A stretch of 64,000 nt of DNA from Trichococcus alkaliphilus (GCF_003008695.1 NZ_PXZT01000005.1:119359-183358); one strand, 5' to 3'; shown: positions 36,306 through 44,644, numbered from the stretch's first letter. The notes: generated by a model from the sequence alone, not told the origin. Numbers and translations are program-made.

Positions 36306-36680
36306 TGCTCCGATGAAGGTTCCCCCGCCGGAGATGGTGACCGCTAGAAAATGCCACCTCCGTCCGCGTCGGCTTCACCGGAGGTCGCCTGCCGGATACC
36401 GCCCCTCCTCCGGCCAGCATTCGCTCACCGTAGTTGATCGTTGGCGCGCAAGCTGTTCTCCGGGCAGAGCCCCGCTTATCGGAGCTGACGCCGTGCTCCG
36501 GCGAAGCCGGTCCTTGCCGGAGCTAGTGACCCAGAAAAATGTCACCTCCGGCCACATCGGCTTCGCCGGAGGTCGCCTGCCCGATACCGACCCTCCTCCG
36601 GCCAGCATTCGCTCGTCGGAGCTGATTGCTTGCGCACGCGCTGTCCTCCGGGCAGAGCCCCGCTTATCGGAGCTGCCGTC
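36306..36680. repeat. Hairpin array G, eight units in two tandem blocks
   Basis: Left arms at 36308, 36358, 36408, 36458, then 36496, 36546, 36596, 36646: all 50 bp apart except the 38-bp step between blocks. Units 5-8 repeat units 1-4 closely (period 188 bp), including spacer sequences. The block was therefore duplicated in tandem fairly recently, while neighbouring units differ from each other. It lies between the ilvE terminator and yihY. Confidence 0.9.
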
Positions 36681-36716
36681 CCCCACTCACCCCCGGGTTG
36701 TCACCAACTAAAAAAA

Positions 36717-36752
36717 CAGCTCTCCTCCAGCACAAAGGCCTTGGGAGAGCTG
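36717..36752 (-). terminator. Terminator of ilvE
   Basis: Hairpin with arms CAGCTCTCC and GGGAGAGCTG next to an A run on the plus strand. Confidence 0.8.
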
Positions 36753-36769
36753 CATTGTCATCTATTTGC

Positions 36770-37819
36770 TTAGTCTACTTTCACGATCCAGCCTTCTGGC
36801 GCTTCAATGTCGCCGAATTGGATGCCGGTCAGTTCTTCATACAATTTGCGTGTGACAGGTCCGACTTCTGTTTCGGAATTGAAGACATGGAAATTGTCGC
36901 CGTACTGGATGCCGCCGATTGGAGAGATGACTGCCGCTGTACCGCAGGCGCCGGCTTCGCTGAACCCATCCAGCTTGTCGATGAAGACATCGCCTTCCTC
37001 GACTTCCATGCCCAAGTGGTGCTCAGCCAAATACAACAAGGAATATTTGGTGATGCTCGGCAGGATCGATGGTGATTTTGGAGTCACAAAACGGTTATCC
37101 TTCGTGATCCCGAAGAAGTTTGCGGAACCTACTTCTTCAATCTTCGTGTGCGTAGCTGGGTCCAAGTAGATGCAGTCGCTGAAGTTGCGATCATGCGCTT
37201 CTTTACCAGGCAGCAAGCTGCTTGCGTAGTTTCCGCCGACCTTCGCTGCACCCGTACCATGTGGAGCGGCACGGTCGTAGTCGGACACGATGAAGTTCGT
37301 CGGCGTCAAGCCGCCTTTGAAGTAAGGGCCAACCGGCATCGCGAAGATTGAGAAGATGTATTCGGTCGCCGGGCTGACGCCGATGTTGTCGCCGACACCC
37401 ATCAAGTAAGGACGCAGATAGAGTGTGCTGCCGGTGTTGTATGGCGGCACCCATTTTTCATTAGCTTTGACGACCGCTTTAGCCGCTTCGACAAATTTTT
37501 CCACCGGAAACTCAGGCATCAACAGGCGTTGGCAGCTATTGATCATCCGCTTGGCATTCTCGTCCGGACGGAACAGGTTGATGCTGCCGTCTTTTGTGCG
37601 GTACGCCTTCATCCCCTCGAAGCAGGATTGGCCGTAGTGCAGAACCGGAGACCCTTCGCTGATGTGGACTTTGTTGTCGGTCGTCATTTCGCCATCGTCC
37701 CATTTTCCGTCTTTCCAATAAGAAATGAAGCGGTAATCCGTCTTGATATAACTGAATCCTAGATTTTCCCAATCGATGTTCAACGCTTTTTGTTCTGCTG
37801 TCTGTGTCATTTCTGTCAT
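36770..37819 (-). CDS. ilvE: Branched-chain amino-acid aminotransferase
   Basis: A 349-residue fold-type-IV PLP aminotransferase that interconverts Leu, Ile, Val and their 2-keto acids. The PLP lysine is in TGAAKVGGNYASSL near residue 195, typical of the BCAT II branch. EVGSANFFGI and EAGACGTAAVISPIG are present. ATG 37819 is preferred (GGAG 8 bp upstream); GTG 37828 is the longer frame. It is controlled by the attenuator directly upstream. Confidence 0.95.
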   Translation of the reverse strand: MTEMTQTAEQKALNIDWENLGFSYIKTDYRFISYWKDGKWDDGEMTTDNKVHISEGSPVLHYGQSCFEGMKAYRTKDGSINLFRPDENAKRMINSCQRLLMPEFPVEKFVEAAKAVVKANEKWVPPYNTGSTLYLRPYLMGVGDNIGVSPATEYIFSIFAMPVGPYFKGGLTPTNFIVSDYDRAAPHGTGAAKVGGNYASSLLPGKEAHDRNFSDCIYLDPATHTKIEEVGSANFFGITKDNRFVTPKSPSILPSITKYSLLYLAEHHLGMEVEEGDVFIDKLDGFSEAGACGTAAVISPIGGIQYGDNFHVFNSETEVGPVTRKLYEELTGIQFGDIEAPEGWIVKVD

Positions 37820-37862
37820 CCAAACCACTCCATATCTATATTATTTATCAGAATTAACGATG

Positions 37863-37899
37863 AAAAAAAAGAATGAGCCCATGTGATTAGGCTCATTCT
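37863..37899 (-). terminator. Attenuator terminator in the ilvE leader
   Basis: Transcript arms AATGAGCC (strand 3) and GGGCTCATT (strand 4) followed by eight T. Strand 3 can instead pair with the upstream TGGGCTCTCATT (strand 2, about 37904-37916), which in turn can pair with AGCCCA just after the leader-peptide stop (strand 1, about 37956-37961). Confidence 0.85.
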
Positions 37900-37959
37900 T
37901 TAATGAGAGCCCAATGAAACGGAAATAGGACTCTACTTGTAGTAAGTAAGAATCCTGGG

Positions 37960-38055
37960 CTAAATCACTTTTAGAATGACTAGGGCATCAAATGAGAACG
38001 ACGCTTTCTTTTTGTTCTGTAACATACACATTCCGCAAGTCGCATCCATTCTCAT
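37960..38055 (-). CDS. Leader peptide of the ilvE attenuator
   Basis: A 31-codon frame from ATG 38055, or 29 codons from ATG 38049, preceded by AGAAGGGGGAGA. It ends in ALVILKVI and stops at 37960-37962. Six of the last seven codons are Leu, Val or Ile, and both Leu codons are CTA, usually a slow codon. The stop overlaps the first strand of a nested set of hairpins. A ribosome stalled for lack of charged branched-chain tRNA would cover strand 1 and let the antiterminator form. Leader MRMDATCGMCMLQNKKK precedes the control codons. Confidence 0.8.
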   Translation of the reverse strand: MRMDATCGMCMLQNKKKASFSFDALVILKVI

Positions 38056-38087
38056 TCTCCCCCTTCTGTTTGTTAGATTATGATGTA

Positions 38088-38116
38088 ATTCTATGCCTGT
38101 ATCTAATGAATGTCAA
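38088..38116 (-). promoter_or_regulatory. Promoter of the ilvE leader
   Basis: TTGACA (38111-38116) and TAGAAT (38088-38093), 17 bp apart on the minus strand, about 35 bp before the leader-peptide ATG. Confidence 0.75.
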
Positions 38117-38166
38117 ATGCTTTTTTCATCATTTTGTAATAAAGAGGTATTAAAACGATCAGAAAA

Positions 38167-39114
38167 TCATTTCGGCAACCGGTAAGATGCCGGGAAAGCT
38201 TGCTGGATCAATGCGATGTCCTCTGCATCCAAACGGACTTCTGCGGCTTCAAGGTTCTCAAGCACTTGCTGTCGGTTGCGTGCGCCCGGAATGACGGCGT
38301 CGACGACATCCTTGGACAAGTAATAGGCCAAAACGACATTCTGCAACCCGGTCCGGTGCTTCGTAGCTAGCGGTCGGATCTGATCCACACGCTTCAGGAT
38401 GTCTTTGTAGGTGTCGCCCTGGAACTGCGGACGCTGCTGTTGTTTCTCCGACAGGACCGAAGCTTCCGTGTACTTGCCGGCCAACAGCCCGGACGCGAAC
38501 GGGAAGTACGGGATGAAGGAGATGCCCTGTTCGCGGCAATACGGGAACAGCTTTTCTTCGGCCGACTGGTTCAAAAGGTTGTATTCATCCTGGACAACGT
38601 CGATGTAGCCGTTGGCGTTGCCTTCCTTCAGCTGCTCCAGATTGAAATTGGAGACGCCGATGGCACGGATCTTCCCTTGTTCCTTCAGTCGATGCAGCGC
38701 GCCGACCGCTTCGGCTTTGGGTGTCGCTTCATCCGGAAAATGGATGTAGTAAAGGTCGATATGATCGGTCTGCAGACGTCTCAGGCTGTTTTCGACCTGC
38801 TCCGTCAGGAAAGCTGGATTGTTGTTCAAGACGATGCCGGCTTCGGTCACCTCGTGCGCGCCTTTTGTGGCGATGACCACGTTATTGCGCAGGTTGTGTT
38901 CCTTCAGCGTCTTGCCGATGATCGTTTCGGAAGTGCCCATTCCATACATAAACGCAGTATCGATGAAGTTAAGTCCTTTGCCGATTGCGCTCAGCAGCAC
39001 ATCGCCGCCGTATTCGGTGTTCGTTTCCGGATCGGCTGCGGCAATTTTGTTCGCCCCCAGCCCGATCGGATGGATCAGTAGGTCGGTTCTTCCCAATTTC
39101 ACAAGTTCTGTCAT
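38167..39114 (-). CDS. Aldo/keto reductase
   Basis: A 315-residue NADPH-dependent reductase. The catalytic tetrad is visible: Asp and Tyr in NFIDTAFMYG, Lys in VVIATKGAH, His in LYYIHFPDE. GVSNFNLEQL also fits the family. RBS AAAGGGG before ATG 39114. Substrate unknown. Confidence 0.92.
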   Translation of the reverse strand: MTELVKLGRTDLLIHPIGLGANKIAAADPETNTEYGGDVLLSAIGKGLNFIDTAFMYGMGTSETIIGKTLKEHNLRNNVVIATKGAHEVTEAGIVLNNNPAFLTEQVENSLRRLQTDHIDLYYIHFPDEATPKAEAVGALHRLKEQGKIRAIGVSNFNLEQLKEGNANGYIDVVQDEYNLLNQSAEEKLFPYCREQGISFIPYFPFASGLLAGKYTEASVLSEKQQQRPQFQGDTYKDILKRVDQIRPLATKHRTGLQNVVLAYYLSKDVVDAVIPGARNRQQVLENLEAAEVRLDAEDIALIQQAFPASYRLPK

Positions 39115-39154
39115 ATCGTTTCCCCTTTCCTTGCCCGTTCATTTATTCATTCGT

Positions 39155-39691
39155 TTATTTTTTGCCAAGATGGACCCGTTTGGACCAGAAGCCGCCGTGG
39201 ATATACTTGGGATCGTATGAAACCATGAAGGCTTTCGGATCGATTTCCAACACTTTGTTCTGCAGGTGGCGTTCAGCTTTCCGCGTCAGCAGGATTTCAA
39301 GCACAAGACGCTCGCCATCTCTCCCGTGGGCTCTGTAGCAAGAGACCCCATAACCAAAATCGCGCAGTTGATTTGGCATCGAGCTGTCCACGTCCTGCGT
39401 CATGACGGTGATCATCGTGTAGCCGAGCGCGAGCAAATCCTCGATTTTGATGCCGATAGCGATGCCGGCGCCGTACCCGAGCGCATAGGCCGCCAGATTG
39501 AGTGGATTGTCCAGACTGTTCATGACCATCGACAGTCCCAAAACATAGATGACGATTTCCACCATACTCAATAGTGGCGCCAAAATGCGGTAGCCTTTTA
39601 TCGTCAACATGAACCGGATCGTGTTCATCGTCACATAGCTCAGACTGATCGCGAATATTTTCGCCAATAATCCCCAATCGAACATCGTCAT
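39155..39691 (-). CDS. UPF0316/DUF2179 membrane protein
   Basis: A 178-residue protein with three membrane segments in the first 85 residues and a soluble C-terminal DUF2179 domain (about 95-165, DFGYGVSCYRAHGRDGERLV). It matches the UPF0316 family of unknown function; the soluble domain is proposed to bind a nucleotide in relatives. ATG 39691 chosen for GGAG 6 bp upstream. A 40-bp gap separates it from the aldo/keto reductase, so the two may share a transcript. Confidence 0.8.
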   Translation of the reverse strand: MTMFDWGLLAKIFAISLSYVTMNTIRFMLTIKGYRILAPLLSMVEIVIYVLGLSMVMNSLDNPLNLAAYALGYGAGIAIGIKIEDLLALGYTMITVMTQDVDSSMPNQLRDFGYGVSCYRAHGRDGERLVLEILLTRKAERHLQNKVLEIDPKAFMVSYDPKYIHGGFWSKRVHLGKK

Positions 39692-39724
39692 CACCCTCTC
39701 CTTTTTTGATTCAAACCTATCCTC

Positions 39725-40231
39725 TTAGTATTGTGCAGGATGGCGGGTGTATTCCCCTGTTACGATATCCATTTCCAGCAATTCCCCGGTCGTTCCGTTG
39801 TAACGGTAAAAACCGGCGGAGCTGGCTACATCGGTGCCGTTTTCGCGGACATTGATGGTGACTTCATTGGCCTCGACCGACTCCACGATGAACAGGTACA
39901 CATCGCTTTCGACATAGCCTGTCAATTGCGTGATTGTTTGTTTCGCTTCGTTGATCAGCAGTTCCTCTTCAGTAGTTTGGGCAGTATCGGTGGTTGTTGC
40001 GGGATCTGCAGTGGCGCTGCTCGTGGACGGCGTTTGTGCCTGCACGCTCTCAGTTGCATCCAGACTGCTCGCTCTTGAAGCAGCTTGACTGGTCGCCTGT
40101 GAATCTGATTGTACTTGCGACGTGCTTGTCGCTGCCTCGGTAGTTGTCGTTTCTGTTGCCGGGCTCTGGCACGCGACAAGCAGCCATGCTGTGGACCCTA
40201 AAAGAAATGCGGATAATCTTTTCTTATGCAT
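39725..40231 (-). CDS. Lipoprotein with Ser/Thr-rich linker
   Basis: A 168-residue secreted lipoprotein. The signal peptide MHKKRLSAFLLGSTAWLLVA is followed by the lipobox Cys. A low-complexity linker of about 65 Thr, Ser, Ala and Gln residues leads to a C-terminal domain (about 95-168) with IVESVEANEVTINVRENG and RYNGTTGELLEMD. I do not recognise the domain. ATG 40231 chosen for GAGGGG upstream; the longer frame to 40306 would bury the signal peptide. Confidence 0.75.
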   Translation of the reverse strand: MHKKRLSAFLLGSTAWLLVACQSPATETTTTEAATSTSQVQSDSQATSQAASRASSLDATESVQAQTPSTSSATADPATTTDTAQTTEEELLINEAKQTITQLTGYVESDVYLFIVESVEANEVTINVRENGTDVASSAGFYRYNGTTGELLEMDIVTGEYTRHPAQY

Positions 40232-40399
40232 AATTTCCCCTCTTCCATCCAATATATGATTCCATTGTACCTTTTTTGCGAAGAAAATGCTTTTCCCATC
40301 CATCAACTTAATCGAACCTTTACAATTTTATTGGATGCGGGGCAATATTGCGGCAGCTCATCTGGGTTGCCCGCTTCGATCAAATTTGGCAAAAAGCGG

Positions 40400-40564
40400 C
40401 TGCCGGAGATGCGCAGTGCAAACTCGCCCTCAGCTCCGGCGAGGCTTCGTTCGCCGGAGGAGACCGGTAATAGATGGGCGCTCCTCCGAGGAAGCTTCTG
40501 CTGGTCGGATGAGAGCCTTTGAAAGCGGTCCTGCCATCCGGCGAAACACCCCTCACCGGAGGAC
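40400..40564. repeat. Hairpin array H
   Basis: Units with left arms at 40434, 40484 and 40536 (spacing 50 and 52), plus the right arm of an earlier unit at about 40403. It lies between the dapL terminator and the lipoprotein gene. Unit 1 is near-ideal: CTCCGGCGA with TCGCCGGAG. Confidence 0.8.
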
Positions 40565-40589
40565 GGCAATCGTTATGTGCCCCGAAAGC

Positions 40590-40618
40590 AAAAAAGCACC
40601 CCGGCGAGGGTGCTTTTT
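40590..40618 (-). terminator. Terminator of dapHL
   Basis: Hairpin AAAAAGCACCC ... GGGTGCTTTTT. Confidence 0.85.
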
Positions 40619-40656
40619 GGTTTTATGTTGTGTGTTCGGTAACTTGCTGTTGGCTT

Positions 40657-41808
40657 TTAGCCCTTCAGCCCTTCCTTTTCCAGGATTAAGTCGTAGCAGG
40701 CGATTCCCTGCAGCAGCACCTTTTCATCGAAGTTGAAACGGCTGCTGTGGAGTGGGTGCGTCCAACCCATGTCGGGACGGCCGGTCCCCAGCAGGATGAA
40801 GGCGCCGCGGATGCTTTCTTGGTAGAAAGCGAAGTCCTCGGCCAGCATCAATGGTTTGACGACTTCGTAGGCATCTGCCGGCAGTGCGTCCATCAATGTG
40901 CCGATCATTTCCGCATCGTTCGTGACCTCCGGATAGAAATCGCGGATATCCAACGTGCAGATGACACCGCTCATGCGTTCGATGCCGGCGCAGATGTCGG
41001 CAAGGCGTTCCTTGGTGGATGCATAGACCGCCTTATCGTAGCTCCGGATTGTTCCGGTCATCTCGGCTTTTCCAGCCACGATATTGCGGGCTTCCCCGGC
41101 ATGCAGCGTGCCGATGTTCACGACAGCTGGTTGCAACGGATCGAGGTCGCGAGCCAGAATGTTCTGGACCGAAAGAAGGATCTGCGCGGCGGCGATCAAG
41201 GCATCCTTGCCGAAGTGCGGCTGCCCGGCGTGCGAGCTGACGCCCTCAAGCGTGATGTCGAATTCGCCGTTTCGCGCCATCAAAGGTCCCTTGGCCAAGC
41301 CAAGGATACCTTCAGCCAGACTCGGATACAGGTGGTAGCCGTAGATCTTTTCGACCTGCAGCTCCTGCAGGATGCCGGAATCCATGATCCATTTCGCGCC
41401 GCCCGGTCCTTCTTCAGCCGGCTGGAAGACCAAAACGACGGACTTTTCCAAAAATGGCAGGGACTTCAGGTATTTCGCGAAACCCAACAACAAGGCCATG
41501 TGCCCATCGTGGCCGCACGCATGCATTTTACCCGGGTGAAGGGAAGCGAAATCCACTCCTGTTTGCTCGGTGACCTCAAGGGCATCCATGTCCGCACGGA
41601 AAGCTATAGCTTCCGGGGACTTGCCCTTCAGGACGGCTACCCAGCCCGTTTCGGCGGTGCTGATCGGTTCATAACCGAACGACACCAGCTTTTGGCGGAC
41701 GTATTCCGAAGTCAACGGCAGATCGAAGCCGATTTCCGGAATCTGGTGGAGCTCCCTTCGGATCGTCTTCACCGTATCGTATAATTCTGCAATCTGCATG
41801 CTGTTCAC
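40657..41808 (-). CDS. dapL: N-acetyldiaminopimelate deacetylase
   Basis: A 383-residue M20 amidohydrolase that removes the acetyl group from N-acetyl-L,L-diaminopimelate on the way to lysine and peptidoglycan. Metal-site motifs are FRADMDALEV, HACGHDGHMALL and FQPAEEGPGGAK; ELHQIPEIGF is near the start. The M20 family covers several substrates; the dapH partner 22 bp upstream fixes the assignment (as ykuQ-ykuR in Bacillus). GTG 41808 has GGAGG upstream; ATG 41799 with AGGTGA is an alternative. Confidence 0.9.
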   Translation of the reverse strand: MNSMQIAELYDTVKTIRRELHQIPEIGFDLPLTSEYVRQKLVSFGYEPISTAETGWVAVLKGKSPEAIAFRADMDALEVTEQTGVDFASLHPGKMHACGHDGHMALLLGFAKYLKSLPFLEKSVVLVFQPAEEGPGGAKWIMDSGILQELQVEKIYGYHLYPSLAEGILGLAKGPLMARNGEFDITLEGVSSHAGQPHFGKDALIAAAQILLSVQNILARDLDPLQPAVVNIGTLHAGEARNIVAGKAEMTGTIRSYDKAVYASTKERLADICAGIERMSGVICTLDIRDFYPEVTNDAEMIGTLMDALPADAYEVVKPLMLAEDFAFYQESIRGAFILLGTGRPDMGWTHPLHSSRFNFDEKVLLQGIACYDLILEKEGLKG

Positions 41809-41830
41809 CTGGTCCCTCCGCGTGTATTTA

Positions 41831-42544
41831 TTAGTCTCTTAAGTCAGCCAACAATTGGGTTTTTTCGCTAGTTTGAGCGTCCTTCATCTTCACGATTTTA
41901 GCAGGGGATCCCGCAACAACCGCATTAGCCGGTACGTCTTCCAATACGATTGCGCCCGCTGCGACAACAGCGCCTTCGCCGATATGCACGCCTTCGATGA
42001 TGACAGCGTTCGCGCCGACCAAAACACCGTCTTCGATGATGACTGGTGATTTCGAAGGTGGCTCAAGAACGCCGGCAACTACTGCGCCTGCGCCGATGTG
42101 GCAGTTTTTGCCGATCGTGCCGCGTGCGCCGACAACCGCGCCCATGTCGATCATTGTGCCTTCGCCGATGATTGCGCCGATGTTGATGACCGCACCCATC
42201 ATGATGACGGCACTCTTGCCGATCGTCACGTGATCACGGATGAAAGAACCTGGCTCGATGCGCGCTTCGATTTTGGTAGTGTCCAACAATGGAATTGCGG
42301 AATTGCGTCTGTCGTATTCCATGACGTGATCTTTGATCTTATCTTTGTTTTCTTCCAAGAAAGGATAGATTGCTGCAGCGTCGCCGAAGACTGTGTAGCT
42401 GTCTCCGCTTCCGAAGAACTTCAAGCCTTCGTAGGCAGGATTTTCGAAATCCCCTTTGATGTATAGTTTTATAGGTGTTTGCTTTTCGGCAGCTTTGATG
42501 TAAGCCGCGATTTCGTAAGCATCTGTTAATAATAGTTCGCTCAT
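41831..42544 (-). CDS. dapH: Tetrahydrodipicolinate N-acetyltransferase
   Basis: A 237-residue left-handed beta-helix acyltransferase that acetylates tetrahydrodipicolinate. The N-terminal helical domain is followed by hexapeptide repeats from about residue 90 ([20 protein letters not shown]). ATG 42544 has GGGAGG upstream. First gene of the lysine-riboswitch operon; dapL follows. Confidence 0.95.
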   Translation of the reverse strand: MSELLLTDAYEIAAYIKAAEKQTPIKLYIKGDFENPAYEGLKFFGSGDSYTVFGDAAAIYPFLEENKDKIKDHVMEYDRRNSAIPLLDTTKIEARIEPGSFIRDHVTIGKSAVIMMGAVINIGAIIGEGTMIDMGAVVGARGTIGKNCHIGAGAVVAGVLEPPSKSPVIIEDGVLVGANAVIIEGVHIGEGAVVAAGAIVLEDVPANAVVAGSPAKIVKMKDAQTSEKTQLLADLRD

Positions 42545-42647
42545 TTTGATGTTTCCTCCCAATCATTTTTTCTGTTCCAACATGCCCATTATAGCATGCC
42601 AGCCTGTGTTTGCCCTATGCGGCGGACGGCCGTTTATTCCTGAAATG

Positions 42648-42852
42648 CAAAAAAAATAGCGGTAAGCGAGTGCTTACGGCTACGGAGACCTGCATTCGCC
42701 CAACCAAGCTAAAGCGCAATCCATTGTCATCGGGCAACGACAATGGAACAGCCCCACATTTGTTCAACCTGGGTCCAGCATCTGCATGCTTCGGCGACCG
42801 TCCCTTTCCCTTGCGGTACTCTTGACCAGCCGCGACCTCTTTTTGCTTGGCG
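42648..42852 (-). promoter_or_regulatory. Lysine riboswitch (L box) of dapHL
   Basis: On the minus strand the leader shows the L-box core in order: AGAGGTCGCGG, AAGAGTACCGC, AAAGGGACGGTCGCCGAAGC and GTGGGGCTGTTCC. The expression platform is a terminator with arms AGCCGTAAGC and GCTTACCGCT and eight T (42648-42682). Lysine binding should terminate transcription before dapH. Confidence 0.92.
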
Positions 42853-42870
42853 ATTCATTTAATTTTTCTA

Positions 42871-42899
42871 ATCGTACACTTATCCGGCAAACCTGTCAA
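42871..42899 (-). promoter_or_regulatory. Promoter of the dapHL leader
   Basis: TTGACA (42894-42899) and TACGAT (42871-42876), 17 bp apart, 20 bp upstream of the riboswitch. Confidence 0.65.
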
Positions 42900-42971
42900 C
42901 CGATTCGTGGCAGAAGCTGGATTCCGCTTGGTTTTTCAGTGTTTGGGGGTTGCACGACTAGACACAGGCTG

Positions 42972-42999
42972 TCCTCCGGATCGGAAAGTGCCGGGCAGG
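42972..42999. repeat. Degenerate single hairpin unit
   Basis: A left arm CTCCGG at 42974 and a weak right half GCCGGGCAGGA suggest one decayed unit of the hairpin family, between the dapHL promoter and patA. The rest of 42900-43180 shows nothing I recognise beyond the patA upstream region. Confidence 0.35.
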
Positions 43000-43191
43000 A
43001 TTGGCCACTCCTATGTGAAAACGCTCATCAAACTCGCGGTTTTCTAATTTTCATCCAAGAGTGTGCAACTTTGCATAGAAATACGGCTGCAATCGTGTTA
43101 TGTTATTTTCATGATATCAGTCGTCAGCAATCGCTTGACGCACGTTCGACTATACAATGATTAAGGATATTTCATCCGGAGGAGATACACT

Positions 43192-44358
43192 ATGAGCAGA
43201 GAAACGAACCGCTTTGTGAAGCAACTGAAAGGATCGCCCATCCGCAACTTCGATGCCGCCATCAGCGATGTGAAGGACTTGATCCGGTTCACGATGGGGG
43301 AGCCCGATTTCGATACGCCGGACTTCATCAAAGCGGCGGCCGTGGAGGCTTTGAACCAGAACCAGACGCATTACGCCCCTTCTGCTGGCGTCCTTGAGAC
43401 ACGCAGAGAAATCGTGAAATTCATGGAGCGGAAATACGACTTGCATTACAACGCGGAGACCGACATCATCCTGACGGTCGGCGCGACGGAAGCGATCACC
43501 GCAACAATGTTCGCTTTGATGAACCCAGGCGATAAGGTGATCATCCAATCGCCCGCTTTCCCGCAGTATGAATACGTCACTCTTTTGGCTGGCGGCGAAA
43601 GCGTCAAGATCGACACATCGGAGACCGGTTTCCTGATCACACCGGAAGACCTGACGGCAGCGCTGGATGCGAATCCGGAAACGAAAATGATCGTGCTCAC
43701 CTATCCGAACAACCCGACCGGCGCCACTTATACGCAGGCGGAAGTCGAAGCTTTGGCCGCGGTCATCAAGAAATACGACGTCTTCGTGCTCAGCGATGAA
43801 ATCTACAGCGAACTGACCTACGACGGCAGTCATACATCCATCGCCAAGTACCTCCCTGAGCAGTCCATCGTCATCAACGGCACTTCGAAAAGCTATGCGA
43901 TGACCGGCTGGCGCGTCGGCTTTGTCGCTGCCCAAGCCGACCTGATCCGCGAAATTTTGAAATATCACCAAAGCCTGGTCACTTGCGGCTCCACGCCTGC
44001 GCAGACCGCGGCTGGTGTTGCTTTCCGCGACGGCGATGAAGCGACTGCCACGATGAAAGCTGCCTACCTCAAACGCCGGGACATCCTACTGGAAGGTCTG
44101 ACTGCTGCCGGTCTGAAGATGAACAATCCGGACGGCGCTTTCTACCTCTTCCCGCGCATTCCGGAGCAGTACGGCGACGATGATTGGAATTTCTGCATCG
44201 ACCTTGCGCGCAAAGCCGGCGTCGGCGTCATCCCCGGATCGGCTTTCGGCGAATCCGGAGTGGGCTACTTCCGCATGAGCTACGCCGCCAGCGACGAGAA
44301 CGTCGTCGAAGGCTGCCGACGGATCGTTGCATTTCTGGATGAATTGAATGCGAAATAA
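43192..44358 (+). CDS. patA: N-acetyl-L,L-diaminopimelate aminotransferase (PatA-type)
   Basis: A 388-residue class-I aminotransferase. The PLP lysine is in NGTSKSYAMTGWRVGF near residue 235. FTMGEPDFDTPDFIK and TYPNNPTGATYTQAEV are also typical. Divergent from dapH-dapL, it supplies the missing middle step of the acetyl-DAP route (Bacillus PatA/DapX). Other PatA relatives act on aromatic or branched-chain acids, so the substrate rests on context. RBS GGAGGAG before ATG 43192. It lies outside the riboswitch control, on the opposite strand. Confidence 0.85.
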   Translation: MSRETNRFVKQLKGSPIRNFDAAISDVKDLIRFTMGEPDFDTPDFIKAAAVEALNQNQTHYAPSAGVLETRREIVKFMERKYDLHYNAETDIILTVGATEAITATMFALMNPGDKVIIQSPAFPQYEYVTLLAGGESVKIDTSETGFLITPEDLTAALDANPETKMIVLTYPNNPTGATYTQAEVEALAAVIKKYDVFVLSDEIYSELTYDGSHTSIAKYLPEQSIVINGTSKSYAMTGWRVGFVAAQADLIREILKYHQSLVTCGSTPAQTAAGVAFRDGDEATATMKAAYLKRRDILLEGLTAAGLKMNNPDGAFYLFPRIPEQYGDDDWNFCIDLARKAGVGVIPGSAFGESGVGYFRMSYAASDENVVEGCRRIVAFLDELNAK

Positions 44359-44372
44359 GTGAATAAATGTTT

Positions 44373-44405
44373 AACCGCACAATCCGGCGATTGTGCGGTT
44401 TTTTT
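44373..44405 (+). terminator. Terminator of patA
   Basis: Hairpin with arms AACCGCACAATC and GATTGTGCGGTT followed by seven T. Confidence 0.9.
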
Positions 44406-44411
44406 GTTGCT

Positions 44412-44588
44412 TGTTGGCCGGAGGTCCGGCCCGCATTCTGAAGGTTTGCTCCGGCGAGAGCCGGCCTCGCCGGAGTTCCGGTTGATTTTTGGATTTCTCC
44501 TCCGGGGAGGGTGTCTTCCCCGGAGATGCGGGTGACATCATGTTCTGTCCTCCTGCTAAGACTGCCCTGGCCGGAGGAGCACCCCTCC
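44412..44588. repeat. Hairpin array I
   Basis: Units with left arms at 44449, 44500 and 44550 (spacing 51 and 50), preceded by the right arm of a truncated unit at 44415-44421 directly after the patA terminator. It lies between patA and the SCIFF maturase terminator. Confidence 0.75.
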
Positions 44589-44603
44589 GCCCACCACAAC
44601 AAC

Positions 44604-44644
44604 AAAAAGAAGCGCGCAACGGCAACTAGCCGGCGCGCACTTCT
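44604..44644 (-). terminator. Terminator of the SCIFF operon
   Basis: Arms AAGCGCGC and GCGCGCACTT, with an A-rich run at its plus-strand left edge giving a T run on the minus strand. Confidence 0.55.

Noticed and set aside
40747..41784. 345-codon plus-strand frame opposite dapL
   Set aside because: Lies wholly inside dapL on the other strand; dapL has intact M20 motifs and operon context.
43150..43971. 273-codon minus-strand frame opposite patA
   Set aside because: Antisense shadow of patA, which has a good ribosome site and all PLP motifs.
13203..44588. CRISPR-like regularity of the hairpin arrays
   Set aside because: Although units recur every 50 bp with a palindromic part and a variable part, the palindromes differ from unit to unit, arrays hold only 3-8 units, there are nine of them, and no cas genes are seen. 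In array G the spacers are duplicated with the repeats.
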